A stretch of DNA of 64,000 bases from assembly GCF_000384815.1 (NCBI RefSeq), contig NZ_ARQF01000021.1, positions 620,001-684,000 of the forward strand, read 5' to 3'. Shown here one piece after another: positions 1-8,406 of this stretch. The notes below the pieces were generated by a model. The model saw nothing but the letters and a program-made list of their open reading frames with translations. It did no database searches and was not told where the DNA came from. Within the stretch, counting starts at the first letter, position 1. The number at the start of each line of letters is the position of its first letter. Origin of the DNA: Halodesulfovibrio aestuarii DSM 17919 = ATCC 29578 (GTDB taxonomy: Bacteria > Desulfobacterota > Desulfovibrionia > Desulfovibrionales > Desulfovibrionaceae). A program made the position numbers and the translations under genes.

Positions 1-122
1 AGCGGAAAGAATAGGGTATCAAGTTCATGATACCCGTTTTCCCGAACACCGGTAATTTCTAAATGCAGGTTAATTTTGCACCCCGCATGTAGTGTGACGG
101 AGGCTGGTTGCGTAAACGACAT
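1..122 (-). CDS. ispE: 4-diphosphocytidyl-2-C-methyl-D-erythritol kinase, N-terminal part (cut by window edge)
   Basis: Only the first 40 codons are inside the window; the gene continues off the left edge. IspE is the GHMP-type kinase that phosphorylates CDP-methylerythritol in the non-mevalonate isoprenoid pathway in the cytoplasm. The translation from the ATG at 120-122 has the family N-terminal signature: a KINL segment at about residues 16-19, then VRENGYHELDTLF at about 27-39, which matches the usual KxNLxLxVxGxRxDGYHxLxT pattern. The start lies one base beyond the hslV stop codon, so the two genes are probably co-transcribed on the minus strand. Family assignment rests on this short stretch only. 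Confidence 0.85.
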   Translation of the reverse strand, partial: MSFTQPASVTLHAGCKINLHLEITGVRENGYHELDTLFFP

Positions 123-123
123 G

Positions 124-663
124 TTATTTGTTGATGGTTTCAATAGTAAGGTTTTTATTTGTAAATACACATATTTCTGCAGCGATGGCCATCGCATTGC
201 GGCAAATATCTTCTGCGCTCATTTCAGTGTGACGCTGGAGGCCGCGGGCAGCTGACAGTGCATATGCGCCGCCACTGCCGATTGCTGCGATGTTGTCGTC
301 CGGCTCAATCACGTCACCATTACCGCTGATGATGAAAACATATTCAGCATCTGCAACAATGAGCATTGCTTCAAGTTTTCTGAGATATTTATCAGAACGC
401 CAGTCTTTGGCCATTTCAACAGAGGCACGTAATAGGTTGCCTCCAAATTCTTCCAGTTTTGCTTCACAACGTTCAAATAACGTGAATGCATCTGCAGTGG
501 CACCAGCGAAACCGGCGATTACTTTTTCGCGGTAGATGCGGCGTACTTTGCGTGCCTGATGCTTCATAACAATGGATTGCCCTAATGTTACCTGTCCGTC
601 GCCAGCCATTGCAACACCGTTAGCATCTTTTACTGCCAGAATAGTTGTTCCACGAAGTTCCAT
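124..663 (-). CDS. hslV: ATP-dependent protease proteolytic subunit HslV (ClpQ)
   Basis: HslV is the N-terminal-threonine peptidase that forms the two-ring core of the HslUV protease in the cytoplasm. The 179-residue length is normal. The N-terminus reads [11 protein letters not shown], followed by AGDGQVTLG; the family nucleophile is the first Thr of the TTI motif (residue 6), so five residues must be removed to expose it. The [14 protein letters not shown] segment at about residues 129-142 is also typical. The ATPase partner hslU, often adjacent, is not next to it here: ispE follows directly and an M48 protease gene precedes. Any hslU must lie elsewhere in the genome. Confidence 0.95.
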   Translation of the reverse strand: MELRGTTILAVKDANGVAMAGDGQVTLGQSIVMKHQARKVRRIYREKVIAGFAGATADAFTLFERCEAKLEEFGGNLLRASVEMAKDWRSDKYLRKLEAMLIVADAEYVFIISGNGDVIEPDDNIAAIGSGGAYALSAARGLQRHTEMSAEDICRNAMAIAAEICVFTNKNLTIETINK

Positions 664-733
664 AACAAATCCTTATATTGTGCTTGTCGTATATGAATCG
701 AAATTGTCAGATGAAAGGGGAATGAATTATTCC

Positions 734-750
734 TGCCTGTTGTACAGGCA
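734..750. other. Small perfect hairpin between hslV and the M48 protease gene
   Basis: A 7-bp perfect inverted repeat (TGCCTGT / ACAGGCA, three-base loop) lies between the M48 gene stop at 761 and the hslV start at 663. No run of T follows on the minus strand, so it does not look like a factor-independent terminator. It could stabilise or process the mRNA, or be chance. Confidence 0.4.
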
Positions 751-760
751 ACGTAAAAAA

Positions 761-2224
761 TTATTCCCAGTATGCAGCTCGTTCATCCCGCTGTTTTTTG
801 ATTAGCTCAAGAGCCGACGTCTGTTCTTGGGTCGTAGCAAGAGCCTCGGCTTTTTTGATATGATATGCTGTTTTTTTGGGGTCATTGCGATAGAGCGCAC
901 TGTAAGCAAGATGTAGATGACCATTAAATTGATCACCACTTTGTCCGAGCATTTTGCCGTAGAAAAAATGTACTTCTGAATCTTCAGGTAGTTTCCGTAA
1001 AATTTTTTGGTAGTAGGACCCTGCTGATTTTGAATCACCCTTGTCATTAAGCAAACGGGCATAGAAAAACAGTGTCATTAAATCTTCAGGATTGCGTACC
1101 GCGGCTTTTTGAAGCAAGAAAATTGCTTTATTAGTATCACCCTTGGTGTAGTGGAATCTACCTGCTTCTCGAAGGATCAGGTAGTCTTTGGGTGCATCTT
1201 TTACTGCTTTATCAAAATATTCTGCTGCTTCCTTAACTTTATTAACTCTGGCTGCGGCGATACCTCGCCCCATGAGAATGATTGGTGTTTGTTCTTGTTT
1301 AGAGAAATAGGTAAGGGCAGTATTCGGGTCAGTAAAACGCGAGCGCACAAGAATCTGCACTCGTTTAAAGCGGATGTCATCTTCAGGACGGCTTTGCATA
1401 TCCTTTGGTAAAGAGGCAACCCGTCCTGCCAGGTAATCCTGACGTTCTTCTACTGCGGGGTGAGTAGACAGATAGGAAGGCATGTTGGAGCCGGATTCCC
1501 ATTTGCGTCTGCGGATTTTTTCAAAGCTGTTGGACAACCCGTTAGGGTTATATCCTGCATCAGTAAGGTAAATCAGACCCATTTGGTCTGCTTCCCGTTC
1601 GTCCTCACGACTATAGTTGAGTAAAGCAGCCTGACCTGCCGCCATTGAGCCGGTAATAAGGCCGCTGGTAACTTCAGACCCGCTCTCTGTTGTTGCACCA
1701 AGTACGGCACCTGCAAGCATCCCGACAAGACTCATTAGTTGAACTTTTTGCGATTTTTCGATGCGTTTGGCAATGTGACGTTGTGTGATATGCGCAAGTT
1801 CGTGAGCAAGAACTCCTGCAAGTTCGGATTCATGTTCCATTTCCAGCAGCATTCCTGTGTGGACAAATACGTAACCACCCGGCACGGCAAATGCGTTCAG
1901 GGTGTCGTTTACAATTACATTAATTTCAAAAGGGAAAGGCTGGGGAGGGATGTTTTTCTGGAGTCTGTCCAGAACTCCTTCGACGTAGGACACTATTTCA
2001 GGGTCTTCAAGAATAGGCATTCTGGATTTGATGAGAATGCTGAATTTTTTGCCAAGTTCAACTTCATCTTTTACGCCGAATTTGCCAAACGTATCAAGAA
2101 TATTGGCTTTTGCAAGATGAACAGGAGGCAATAGAATAAAAAGCACTGCAACAAAAGCGCACAAGAGGTTCTTCCAGAATGAAGTTTGTGTCATTGTATG
2201 ATTATGCTGCAGTGCTTTTTTCAT
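761..2224 (-). CDS. M48 family metalloprotease with C-terminal TPR repeats (BepA/YfgC-like)
   Basis: Probable periplasmic zinc metalloprotease of the BepA type, a family that degrades or assists misassembled outer-membrane proteins. An N-terminal signal peptide (hydrophobic stretch LLCAFVAVLFILL, then AKA) is followed by a peptidase M48 domain with the zinc motif HELAH at about residue 142 and a downstream glutamate-rich EDEREAD segment (about 208) providing the third ligand. The region from about residue 310 to the end has TPR-like helices. Possible starts are at 2242, 2224 and 2194; I chose 2224, which lies just after the cysS stop and gives a normal signal peptide. The gene follows cysS closely and precedes hslV. 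Confidence 0.85.
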   Translation of the reverse strand: MKKALQHNHTMTQTSFWKNLLCAFVAVLFILLPPVHLAKANILDTFGKFGVKDEVELGKKFSILIKSRMPILEDPEIVSYVEGVLDRLQKNIPPQPFPFEINVIVNDTLNAFAVPGGYVFVHTGMLLEMEHESELAGVLAHELAHITQRHIAKRIEKSQKVQLMSLVGMLAGAVLGATTESGSEVTSGLITGSMAAGQAALLNYSREDEREADQMGLIYLTDAGYNPNGLSNSFEKIRRRKWESGSNMPSYLSTHPAVEERQDYLAGRVASLPKDMQSRPEDDIRFKRVQILVRSRFTDPNTALTYFSKQEQTPIILMGRGIAAARVNKVKEAAEYFDKAVKDAPKDYLILREAGRFHYTKGDTNKAIFLLQKAAVRNPEDLMTLFFYARLLNDKGDSKSAGSYYQKILRKLPEDSEVHFFYGKMLGQSGDQFNGHLHLAYSALYRNDPKKTAYHIKKAEALATTQEQTSALELIKKQRDERAAYWE

Positions 2225-2226
2225 AG

Positions 2227-3684
2227 TTAGATTACATCCCATACCGGGCCGGAAGGTGTATCTCGTACATCTACGCCCAGTTCGGTAAGTTTTTCGCGAA
2301 TAGTATCAGCAGCTTCAAAATCCTTGTTTTTACGGGCTTCAAGGCGCTGAGCCATGAGTTCTTCGATAGCATCGATAGAAATGTTTTTGCGAGTAGCACG
2401 CTTGAGTTTGAGATCCTGCAGGAATGTTTCCGGTGCAAGAGCAAACAGACCGAGCACTTCGCTCCATTTGATAAAGTCAGCGATAAAGCTTTCAAAAAGG
2501 GCTTTGGCTCCTTCACTTTTACGCATTGCTTTATCTTCTATGACGCGGTTCATAAGGCGAACAAGAGAGAAGATATGGCCGGTAGCACCGGCAGTGTTCA
2601 TATCATCAGCCATGGCTGCATCAAATGCTGCACTTTGTTCTTTGTATTCGTTTGTAATGTCTTCAGGCAGAGCTGACTTGCTCCACTTAGACTTGTTTAA
2701 CTCGTTCAGAACAGCAAGCTTTGTTTCATAAATACGTTTGATGCTCTTTTCGGCCTCATCCATAGCAATAAAGCTGAAGTCAATCGGGCTACGGTAGTGC
2801 TTAGTGAGCAAGAAGAAACGAAGTACTTCTGGAAGATATGATTCCAGAATATCACGGATGGTTTTAAAGTTTCCGAGAGATTTGGACATCTTTTCAGAAT
2901 CAATTTGTACAAAACCATTATGAACCCAGTAGCGTGCCATTTCTTTTTCAGTTGCAGCTTCACTTTGGGCTATTTCGTTTTCATGATGCGGGAAGATAAG
3001 ATCAAGTCCACCACCGTGGATGTCCAAAGGCAGCGGCATGTGCCGATGGCTCATTGCAGAACATTCAATATGCCAGCCAGGACGACCTGGCCCCCAAGGG
3101 CTTTCCCATGAAGGTTCTCCTGGTTTTGCACCTTTCCAGAGAGCAAAATCGAGTGGATCTTCTTTTTCGTCACCCGGAGCAATGCGAGCGCCGGAGCGCA
3201 TGTCATTAACATCACGACCGGAAAGCTTGCCGTAGTCTTTGAATTCACGAACACGGAAATATACGTCACCGGATTCAGTGGAATATGCTTTGCCTTTTGC
3301 AATGAGATTTTCACACATTGCAATCATATCGTCGATATGCTCAGTACATTTCGGTTCAATGTCGGCACGGAGGACGTTAAGTGAATCCATATCTTCGTAG
3401 AAGGTTTGGATGTACTTTTCAGCGACTTCTTTGCTGCTCAAGCCCTCTTCGTTAGCACGTTTGATGATTTTATCATCAACGTCCGTGAAGTTACGTGCGA
3501 AGAGAACTTCAAGACCAGTACTGCGAAGGTAACGAACAAGAACATCAAAAACCACTGCAGATCGAGCGTGACCAATGTGACAAAGATCGTACGCGGTAAT
3601 GCCGCATACATACATATTCACTTTGCCTTCAGTAAGAGGAATAAACGCTTCTTTCTTGTGTGTCAGAGTATTATAGAGCTGCAT
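2227..3684 (-). CDS. cysS: Cysteinyl-tRNA synthetase
   Basis: Class I aminoacyl-tRNA synthetase that charges tRNA-Cys in the cytoplasm. The 485-residue protein has the N-terminal MYVCGITAYDLCHIGHARS segment, which holds a zinc-binding Cys and the HIGH signature, further Cys/His zinc ligands around HIECSAMS and HHENEIAQSE, and the KMSKSLGN (KMSKS) loop at about residue 268. I start at the ATG at 3682-3684 (MQLYNTLTH) because the family begins there and an AGAAGGAA ribosome-binding site precedes it; a longer reading frame adds an unrelated stretch. It sits 16 bases after rpiB and just before the M48 protease gene. Confidence 0.97.
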   Translation of the reverse strand: MQLYNTLTHKKEAFIPLTEGKVNMYVCGITAYDLCHIGHARSAVVFDVLVRYLRSTGLEVLFARNFTDVDDKIIKRANEEGLSSKEVAEKYIQTFYEDMDSLNVLRADIEPKCTEHIDDMIAMCENLIAKGKAYSTESGDVYFRVREFKDYGKLSGRDVNDMRSGARIAPGDEKEDPLDFALWKGAKPGEPSWESPWGPGRPGWHIECSAMSHRHMPLPLDIHGGGLDLIFPHHENEIAQSEAATEKEMARYWVHNGFVQIDSEKMSKSLGNFKTIRDILESYLPEVLRFFLLTKHYRSPIDFSFIAMDEAEKSIKRIYETKLAVLNELNKSKWSKSALPEDITNEYKEQSAAFDAAMADDMNTAGATGHIFSLVRLMNRVIEDKAMRKSEGAKALFESFIADFIKWSEVLGLFALAPETFLQDLKLKRATRKNISIDAIEELMAQRLEARKNKDFEAADTIREKLTELGVDVRDTPSGPVWDVI

Positions 3685-3700
3685 GGTCGTGCTATTCCTT

Positions 3701-4135
3701 CTACGCTTTGTCGAACTGGTCAATGCGACGCTGGTGACGGCCGCCTTCAAATTCGGTTTCAAGGAAAATTTCTGCAAGATTTATGGCAACGCCGGGGCCA
3801 GTAACTCGTTCTCCAAGGCAAAGTACATTTGCGTTGTTGTGCTGACGGGTAAGGCGGGCATGAAATTCGTTAGTTGCAAGCGCAGCGCGAATGCCAGGAA
3901 TACGGTTGGCAGCCATAGACATGCCGATGCCAGTGCCGCAAATAAGGATACCAGGCGCGTTTTTTTCCAGAACCTTTTCACACACTTTTTCTGCGTACAT
4001 CGGATAATCTGTGCTTTCGGTGGAGTAGCATCCTAAGTCTTCAACATCGTAACCATTTTTAGTAAGATGTTCTACGATGACAACTTTAAGGGCAAAGCCG
4101 CCATGATCCGCACCGATAAATACTTTCTTAGACAT
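3701..4135 (-). CDS. rpiB: Ribose-5-phosphate isomerase B
   Basis: RpiB interconverts ribose 5-phosphate and ribulose 5-phosphate in the pentose phosphate pathway. The 144-residue protein starts with the family signature KVFIGADHGGFALK (about residues 4-17). The segment CGTGIGMSMAANRIPGIRAAL at about 66-86 contains the catalytic-base Cys and the phosphate/anion hole, and NVLCLGERV is also conserved. It is encoded immediately upstream of cysS on the same strand. Some family members act on other sugars (LacAB-type), but as a single unpaired gene next to housekeeping genes RpiB is the better call. Confidence 0.93.
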   Translation of the reverse strand: MSKKVFIGADHGGFALKVVIVEHLTKNGYDVEDLGCYSTESTDYPMYAEKVCEKVLEKNAPGILICGTGIGMSMAANRIPGIRAALATNEFHARLTRQHNNANVLCLGERVTGPGVAINLAEIFLETEFEGGRHQRRIDQFDKA

Positions 4136-4171
4136 TATTACCTCTATGTTACTGGCGGCGTAATCGCCGAG

Positions 4172-4480
4172 TTATGCGTCCTGTTTATGCGCTTCTTTAA
4201 GGCGCGCTATTTCTTCTTTTAAGAAGCTGATCTGTTTTGCTGCACTGGTCATTTCAAAAGATGGAGTAGCAGGCTTCTCCTCATTTTTTTCAAGGTGGTA
4301 GGAAGTCACCTTGCCGAGTGCTGCATACTCTTGCTCTAATCGCTTTTCAAGCTGCTTTATCTCAAAAGAATGAAGAATATCAGAAAACATGCGTTTTATA
4401 TTTTGTTTCCAGACAGAAATACCAAAGCAAAGGTTTTCAAAAACAGATTTTTCTTTTTTAGGTGCAGAAGTGTCAGACAT
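4172..4480 (-). CDS. Hypothetical coiled-coil protein
   Basis: A 102-residue protein that I do not recognise. It has no signal peptide or membrane segment. Residues about 35-60 (IKQLEKRLEQEYAALG) and about 80-100 (AAKQISFLKEEIARLKEAH) have heptad-like patterns expected of two short coiled coils joined by a Pro-rich linker. It lies between rpiB and the LolB-like lipoprotein gene on the same strand, with 36 and about 100 bases of spacing, so it may be part of the same transcript. Composition resembles its neighbours. Confidence 0.6.
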   Translation of the reverse strand: MSDTSAPKKEKSVFENLCFGISVWKQNIKRMFSDILHSFEIKQLEKRLEQEYAALGKVTSYHLEKNEEKPATPSFEMTSAAKQISFLKEEIARLKEAHKQDA

Positions 4481-4583
4481 GATCCCCTCGTGTAATTTGC
4501 AATGCTGTTCAGTAGATTATTATAGTTACGTTTTTTTAGCTGGGAGAAACTGTAATCATGGCACAATAAAAATATGTTATGTG

Positions 4584-5399
4584 CTACTGCATGGGTCTTA
4601 TTGGTTCAAGTTTAGTATCAGGAGGCAAAACGAGCTGTAGCGCCTTAGGATCAAAAGGGCTGACCGGAATTGTGCGGTCTTTTATTAAAAAAAGTGCACT
4701 TCGTTCTGTTCCGGCTAGTACTCTTATCTTGGTAGGCTGCCTGTCCTTATATTTCTCAAAAGAAATAGACATAGATTTATCTTTTTGCTCCCAAACAACA
4801 GGAAGTCCTTGTTTATTTAAGACAAGGACGCCATTCGTCAACTTTTGTGACGTATTTTTATTACTTACCGGTGTAGAAAATGTATACGCAATATTCGCAG
4901 CGCCTTCGACGTATGCGGTGTCATATGTTGTCGGGAAGAGCTTTGTGTAATTGCCGCGCAAGAGCGCTATAATATCCTGAACAGACACAGGAATCGGCAG
5001 TCCCATGCGCACTAACAGGTCCTGCCCGGAATCAGAGTAGACAGCGCGTTTGCTATCTGGCTCGTAAATGATTGATTGTAAATTACTCATACGCAAACTG
5101 GCAACGATAGAGCCAAATGGACCGATGATGTCTATTCGGACAGGAGCAGCACCGTTTCCCCACATGATCAGAGAAGCGCGGTTGCTGGTCTCCGATGTTT
5201 TAAACCGAAAGGAAGAACGGATACTGAAGGGTTGTGAGGTTGGGTTTCGTCTGGCGTTTGCAAGGTATTTTGCCCATACCTGTTCTGCTTCTGTTTGCGT
5301 TGCCTGCTGGTCTATACGGATTTGCGGTGCATGTTGCGCACACGCACTTAGTAAAAAAATGCAGAAGACTACAGAAGCCAGACGAAGTAGCCTTTTCAT
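4584..5399 (-). CDS. LolB-like outer-membrane lipoprotein (DUF4292-type)
   Basis: A 271-residue lipoprotein. The signal peptide ends in the lipobox LLSAC with the acylated Cys at about residue 20. The mature part has the LolB/LppX-like pattern: IRSSFRF near 60, then MWGNGAAPVRIDIIGPFGS and YEPDSKRAVYSDSG, followed by a segment that names an LPIPVSVQDIIALLRGNY stretch. LolB receives lipoproteins from LolA at the outer membrane; related proteins have less clear roles, so I do not name it lolB. I start at the second of two adjacent ATGs, which sits five bases after AGGAG; it overlaps the stop of the TPR lipoprotein gene by one base, implying translational coupling. Confidence 0.72.
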   Translation of the reverse strand: MKRLLRLASVVFCIFLLSACAQHAPQIRIDQQATQTEAEQVWAKYLANARRNPTSQPFSIRSSFRFKTSETSNRASLIMWGNGAAPVRIDIIGPFGSIVASLRMSNLQSIIYEPDSKRAVYSDSGQDLLVRMGLPIPVSVQDIIALLRGNYTKLFPTTYDTAYVEGAANIAYTFSTPVSNKNTSQKLTNGVLVLNKQGLPVVWEQKDKSMSISFEKYKDRQPTKIRVLAGTERSALFLIKDRTIPVSPFDPKALQLVLPPDTKLEPIRPMQ

Positions 5400-7078
5400 C
5401 ATAACTCCTTGAGTTTTTGTTTAATTAACTCTGGATTACTGTGACCATTGAGTGCACGTGTGTAGCCTTTTCGGGCTTCTGTTTTATTTCCACGTTTTTT
5501 TGCAATGTCACCATAATGTTCCCAAATAGCAGGGTCACTTGTTCCAAGAGTTACGGCTTGGGTTATATATGTCCATGCGTTTTTGTAGTCATCACGTAAA
5601 AAATAAACCCACGCTAACGAATCGAGAATATATGGTTGGCCCGGAGCAAGGTTTGCAGCTGTGCGAACCAGCACTAAAGCCCGGTCAAGATCTTTTCCCA
5701 TTTCTGCAAGAGTGTAGCCGACAAAGTTAAGTGCCTTGAAATATTCTGGGTCATCGCTGATGATTTGTTCCATAATCTCCAGAGCACGTTTTTTATCACC
5801 AAGAGAGTGGTAAATAGAACCCTTGGTGAACAGCAATTCTTGATCATTGGGCCAGATGGTGAGAGCTGAATTTATAGTTTTTAATGCATCTTTTGGACGC
5901 TTAGCTACCATAAGCAGTTCGGTTTCCAACTCAAGGATAAAGCGGCTTCTAGGGTCGTGTTTGCGGGCAGACTGTACCAGTTTGATGGCTTCATCTGTTT
6001 TTCCTAACTCGTATAAAAGGCGGCTTCTAAACTCTAAGCTTTTTGTCCAGCTTGGGTTGTCTCGAGGGATATTGTTAAGAAGCTTTAATGCTTTGTTTAG
6101 GTCTTTTTCATATTCGAAAGCGATGAGGGCAAGGTGAAAGAAGACTTCAGCCGGCTGTTTAGCTTTAGCAAACGGCTCAAGCATTACTTTGGCTTCTTTG
6201 TAAAATCCTTCATTAATGAAAATTGTAGCTGCTTCCAATGTAAAGTCGTCAGAGTCAGGACCAATTTCTACAAGTTCAAGAGCCTTAGCGAGGTGGTTGA
6301 GCTTAAGATTTAAGTTGATAAGGCGTAACCAACTTACTTCGTTAGAAGTATCTACAGTGATAAGCTGTTCGTATGCTTGTTCGGCAAGAACATAATCTTG
6401 TTTTCGTTCGTATAACCGTGCCAGTTCTGACCATGCTTCCAACGAGGTGTCTTTCTGGTCTGTCACGGCCAGTAATTCTTTTTCCGCATCATCATACTTT
6501 TTTAACTGTATGAGTGCCTTAGCGAGAAATAGACGAGTGATAGGCGAGCGATGTGCCTCTTTGCTTTCCCGAAATGCGTCAACTGCTTCAGGATATTTTT
6601 CGCTGTCGAAGTACAATAATCCGATTGCACGGAATGCGTCATCAGATTGAGAGTGGTCTTCCAGATATTTCCTGACTACTCCAACAGCTTCATCCAGTTT
6701 ATTTTCCAGTCTGTAAGACTCTGCTTTAAGCAGCACCATTTGAAAGTTATCAGGGAAAGCTTTAGTGCCTTTAGTAGCTATCTTGCGAGCAGTAAGCGTT
6801 TTATCGTTACGTAGATAAAAGTTAATTGCTTCTATATAAATTTCAGGCGGTGGTGACAGTGTGAGGAGTTTTGTAAGCGCATTTTTAGCTCCGCTGTAGT
6901 CATTTTCTCTCGATGCATCTTCAAAGAGCAGGTAGTAGTAAGTCGTAGCAGCTTCAGTATTAAGTATTCCGGAAGGTGCTGACTGCGTTTCAGGCATAGT
7001 TGTAGCACATCCAGAGGCGAGCAACAGCGCGCAGCAGAATATGATAACAGAACGAAAGCGTTTGTTATTTGTACGCAT
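5399..7078 (-). CDS. TPR-repeat lipoprotein
   Basis: A 559-residue protein with an N-terminal lipoprotein signal (hydrophobic stretch, lipobox LASGC with Cys at about residue 23) followed almost entirely by tetratricopeptide repeats, for example the helices around YLEDHSQSDDAFRAIGLLYF, AWSELARLYERKQDYVLAEQAY and ALNFVGYTLAEMGKDLDRAL. Such proteins act as protein-protein scaffolds at the outer membrane, often in secretion or envelope assembly. It is coupled (one-base overlap) to the LolB-like lipoprotein gene and lies downstream of rpoH. The exact partner cannot be told from the sequence. Confidence 0.85.
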   Translation of the reverse strand: MRTNNKRFRSVIIFCCALLLASGCATTMPETQSAPSGILNTEAATTYYYLLFEDASRENDYSGAKNALTKLLTLSPPPEIYIEAINFYLRNDKTLTARKIATKGTKAFPDNFQMVLLKAESYRLENKLDEAVGVVRKYLEDHSQSDDAFRAIGLLYFDSEKYPEAVDAFRESKEAHRSPITRLFLAKALIQLKKYDDAEKELLAVTDQKDTSLEAWSELARLYERKQDYVLAEQAYEQLITVDTSNEVSWLRLINLNLKLNHLAKALELVEIGPDSDDFTLEAATIFINEGFYKEAKVMLEPFAKAKQPAEVFFHLALIAFEYEKDLNKALKLLNNIPRDNPSWTKSLEFRSRLLYELGKTDEAIKLVQSARKHDPRSRFILELETELLMVAKRPKDALKTINSALTIWPNDQELLFTKGSIYHSLGDKKRALEIMEQIISDDPEYFKALNFVGYTLAEMGKDLDRALVLVRTAANLAPGQPYILDSLAWVYFLRDDYKNAWTYITQAVTLGTSDPAIWEHYGDIAKKRGNKTEARKGYTRALNGHSNPELIKQKLKEL

Positions 7079-7094
7079 AATAAGAATCCATAAT

Positions 7095-7131
7095 TAGGGG
7101 TAGAAGTTTGGGGCTGTTGGAAGTACCCCTA
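7095..7131. other. Inverted repeat spanning the rpoH stop codon
   Basis: An 8-bp perfect inverted repeat (TAGGGGTA / TACCCCTA) with a 21-base spacer covers the rpoH stop codon and the gap before the TPR lipoprotein gene. No T-run follows on the minus strand, so it is not a standard terminator; it could be an mRNA processing or stability element that sets the rpoH to lipoprotein ratio. Confidence 0.45.
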
Positions 7132-8184
7132 GCGCTGAATCCAATCTTTAGAAAAGTCTTTAATTTCTTTAAACAAATAGTCTCTAATTTTTTGCAACAA
7201 TCGTGCTTCAATTTGTCTGACGCGTTCCCGGGTAATTTCGAATTTTTCTCCGATTTCTCGCAGCGTAACCGGGTCATCAGATAATAGTCTTTTATGAAGA
7301 ATCTCAAGCTCTTTATCGTTAAAGGTGTGCTCAATTTCATTAATCTTTTGTGTAAGCATTTCTGCCATTTGATGATCTGAAAGCACATCTTCAATACCTG
7401 GGCCAAGTGCAGGAAGAAAGTCCATTCTCGTTGCGCCGCCTGCGTCATCACCAATCGGGATGTTGAGGGACATATCAGAAGCATCCAGGCGTTGTTCCAT
7501 TTCAATAACCTGTTCTTCTGATACATTGAGTTTTTTAGACAAAGTTGCGGCGTCAGGATCAAATCCTTGAGAGATAAGGCGTTGTCGTTCTTTATTGAGG
7601 TTGTAGAAAAGTTTTCGTTGGGCTTGTGTGGTTCCAACTTTAACAAGTCTCCAGTTATCCATAATAAATTTAAGGATGTATGCCTTAATCCAGAACGATG
7701 CGTAGTAGGAAAACTTAATTCCTTTGTCTGGGTCAAATTTGTTAACGGCACGCATGAGCCCCACGTTCCCTTCCTGAATGAGGTCAAGGACGTTTTGCAT
7801 CCAACGGCGTTGAAAGTCCATTGCGATTTTAACAACAAGGCGGAGATGGGAGGAAACAAGACGAAAAGCTGCATCAGAGTCGTTGTGCTCTTGCACGCGC
7901 TTGGCTAGTTCAAACTCTTCATCAGGTTTGAGCATAGGAAACTTGCTAATTTCCCGCAAGTACATGCTTAGAGAGTCTGTAGATCGTGTGCGGGCGCTAG
8001 TACTTTTATCAACGAAGACTGGCAATGTGTCAGGAATTTCATTTTCGTCTTCTTTTGTAATATCGATAACAGGATCAATATCTAAGTTTTCCTCTTCGTC
8101 AGAATCTTCCATATCAAGAAGTTCGACTTCGGCAGCGTTTTGGTCTTTAAGGGAATTCTTAGTTTTTTCTGTAGATTTGGTCAT
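7129..8184 (-). CDS. rpoH: RNA polymerase sigma factor, RpoH (sigma-32) type, with acidic N-terminal extension
   Basis: Heat-shock-type sigma factor. From the ATG at 8182-8184 the protein has 351 residues. After about 70 residues rich in Asp and Glu, region 1.2/2 begins (SLSMYLREISKFPML at 71-85), followed by region 2 (LIQEGNVGLMRAVNKFDP, FSYYASFWIKAYI), the RpoH-box QRKLFYNL at 189-196 that distinguishes sigma-32 from housekeeping sigma factors, and a region 4.2 helix-turn-helix (TLREIGEKFEITRERVRQIE). E. coli RpoH has only a short N-terminus, so the acidic extension is unusual. A longer frame start at 8226 is not supported by a ribosome-binding site. The gene is divergent from metH. Confidence 0.88.
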   Translation of the reverse strand: MTKSTEKTKNSLKDQNAAEVELLDMEDSDEEENLDIDPVIDITKEDENEIPDTLPVFVDKSTSARTRSTDSLSMYLREISKFPMLKPDEEFELAKRVQEHNDSDAAFRLVSSHLRLVVKIAMDFQRRWMQNVLDLIQEGNVGLMRAVNKFDPDKGIKFSYYASFWIKAYILKFIMDNWRLVKVGTTQAQRKLFYNLNKERQRLISQGFDPDAATLSKKLNVSEEQVIEMEQRLDASDMSLNIPIGDDAGGATRMDFLPALGPGIEDVLSDHQMAEMLTQKINEIEHTFNDKELEILHKRLLSDDPVTLREIGEKFEITRERVRQIEARLLQKIRDYLFKEIKDFSKDWIQR

Positions 8185-8346
8185 AATCCTGTATTTGTAT
8201 AATACCTTATAGCTTAGCATAAACACTGTTGTTACACAGTATCTATGTCTGGTTAACTGTGTGGATACATGCTATTTAGCAATGTAAACCATATAGTTTT
8301 TGTTTGTTCTTTTCAATGTTTTTCAGTAGAGCATTACTTTCTTAAA

Positions 8347-8378
8347 TTGGTGATCTAGTGCCCAGTGTGGCGTATAAT
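8347..8378 (+). promoter_or_regulatory. Candidate metH promoter
   Basis: A perfect TATAAT -10 lies at 8373-8378, 28 bases before the metH start. The best -35-like hexamer (TTGGTG at 8347) is 20 bp away, which is longer than ideal, so the -35 assignment is weak. The intergenic region 8185-8400 shared with the divergent rpoH also holds a small imperfect palindrome (TGCTA TT TAGCA near 8267). No cobalamin or SAM riboswitch fold was recognised. Confidence 0.4.
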
Positions 8379-8406
8379 ACTTTTGGGATATGTTTAGGAG
8401 TTGTTT

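Noticed and set aside
8185-8400. Cobalamin or SAM riboswitch before metH
   Set aside because: No B12-box-like or SAM-type conserved core in the 216-base region; only a -10 box and small palindromes.
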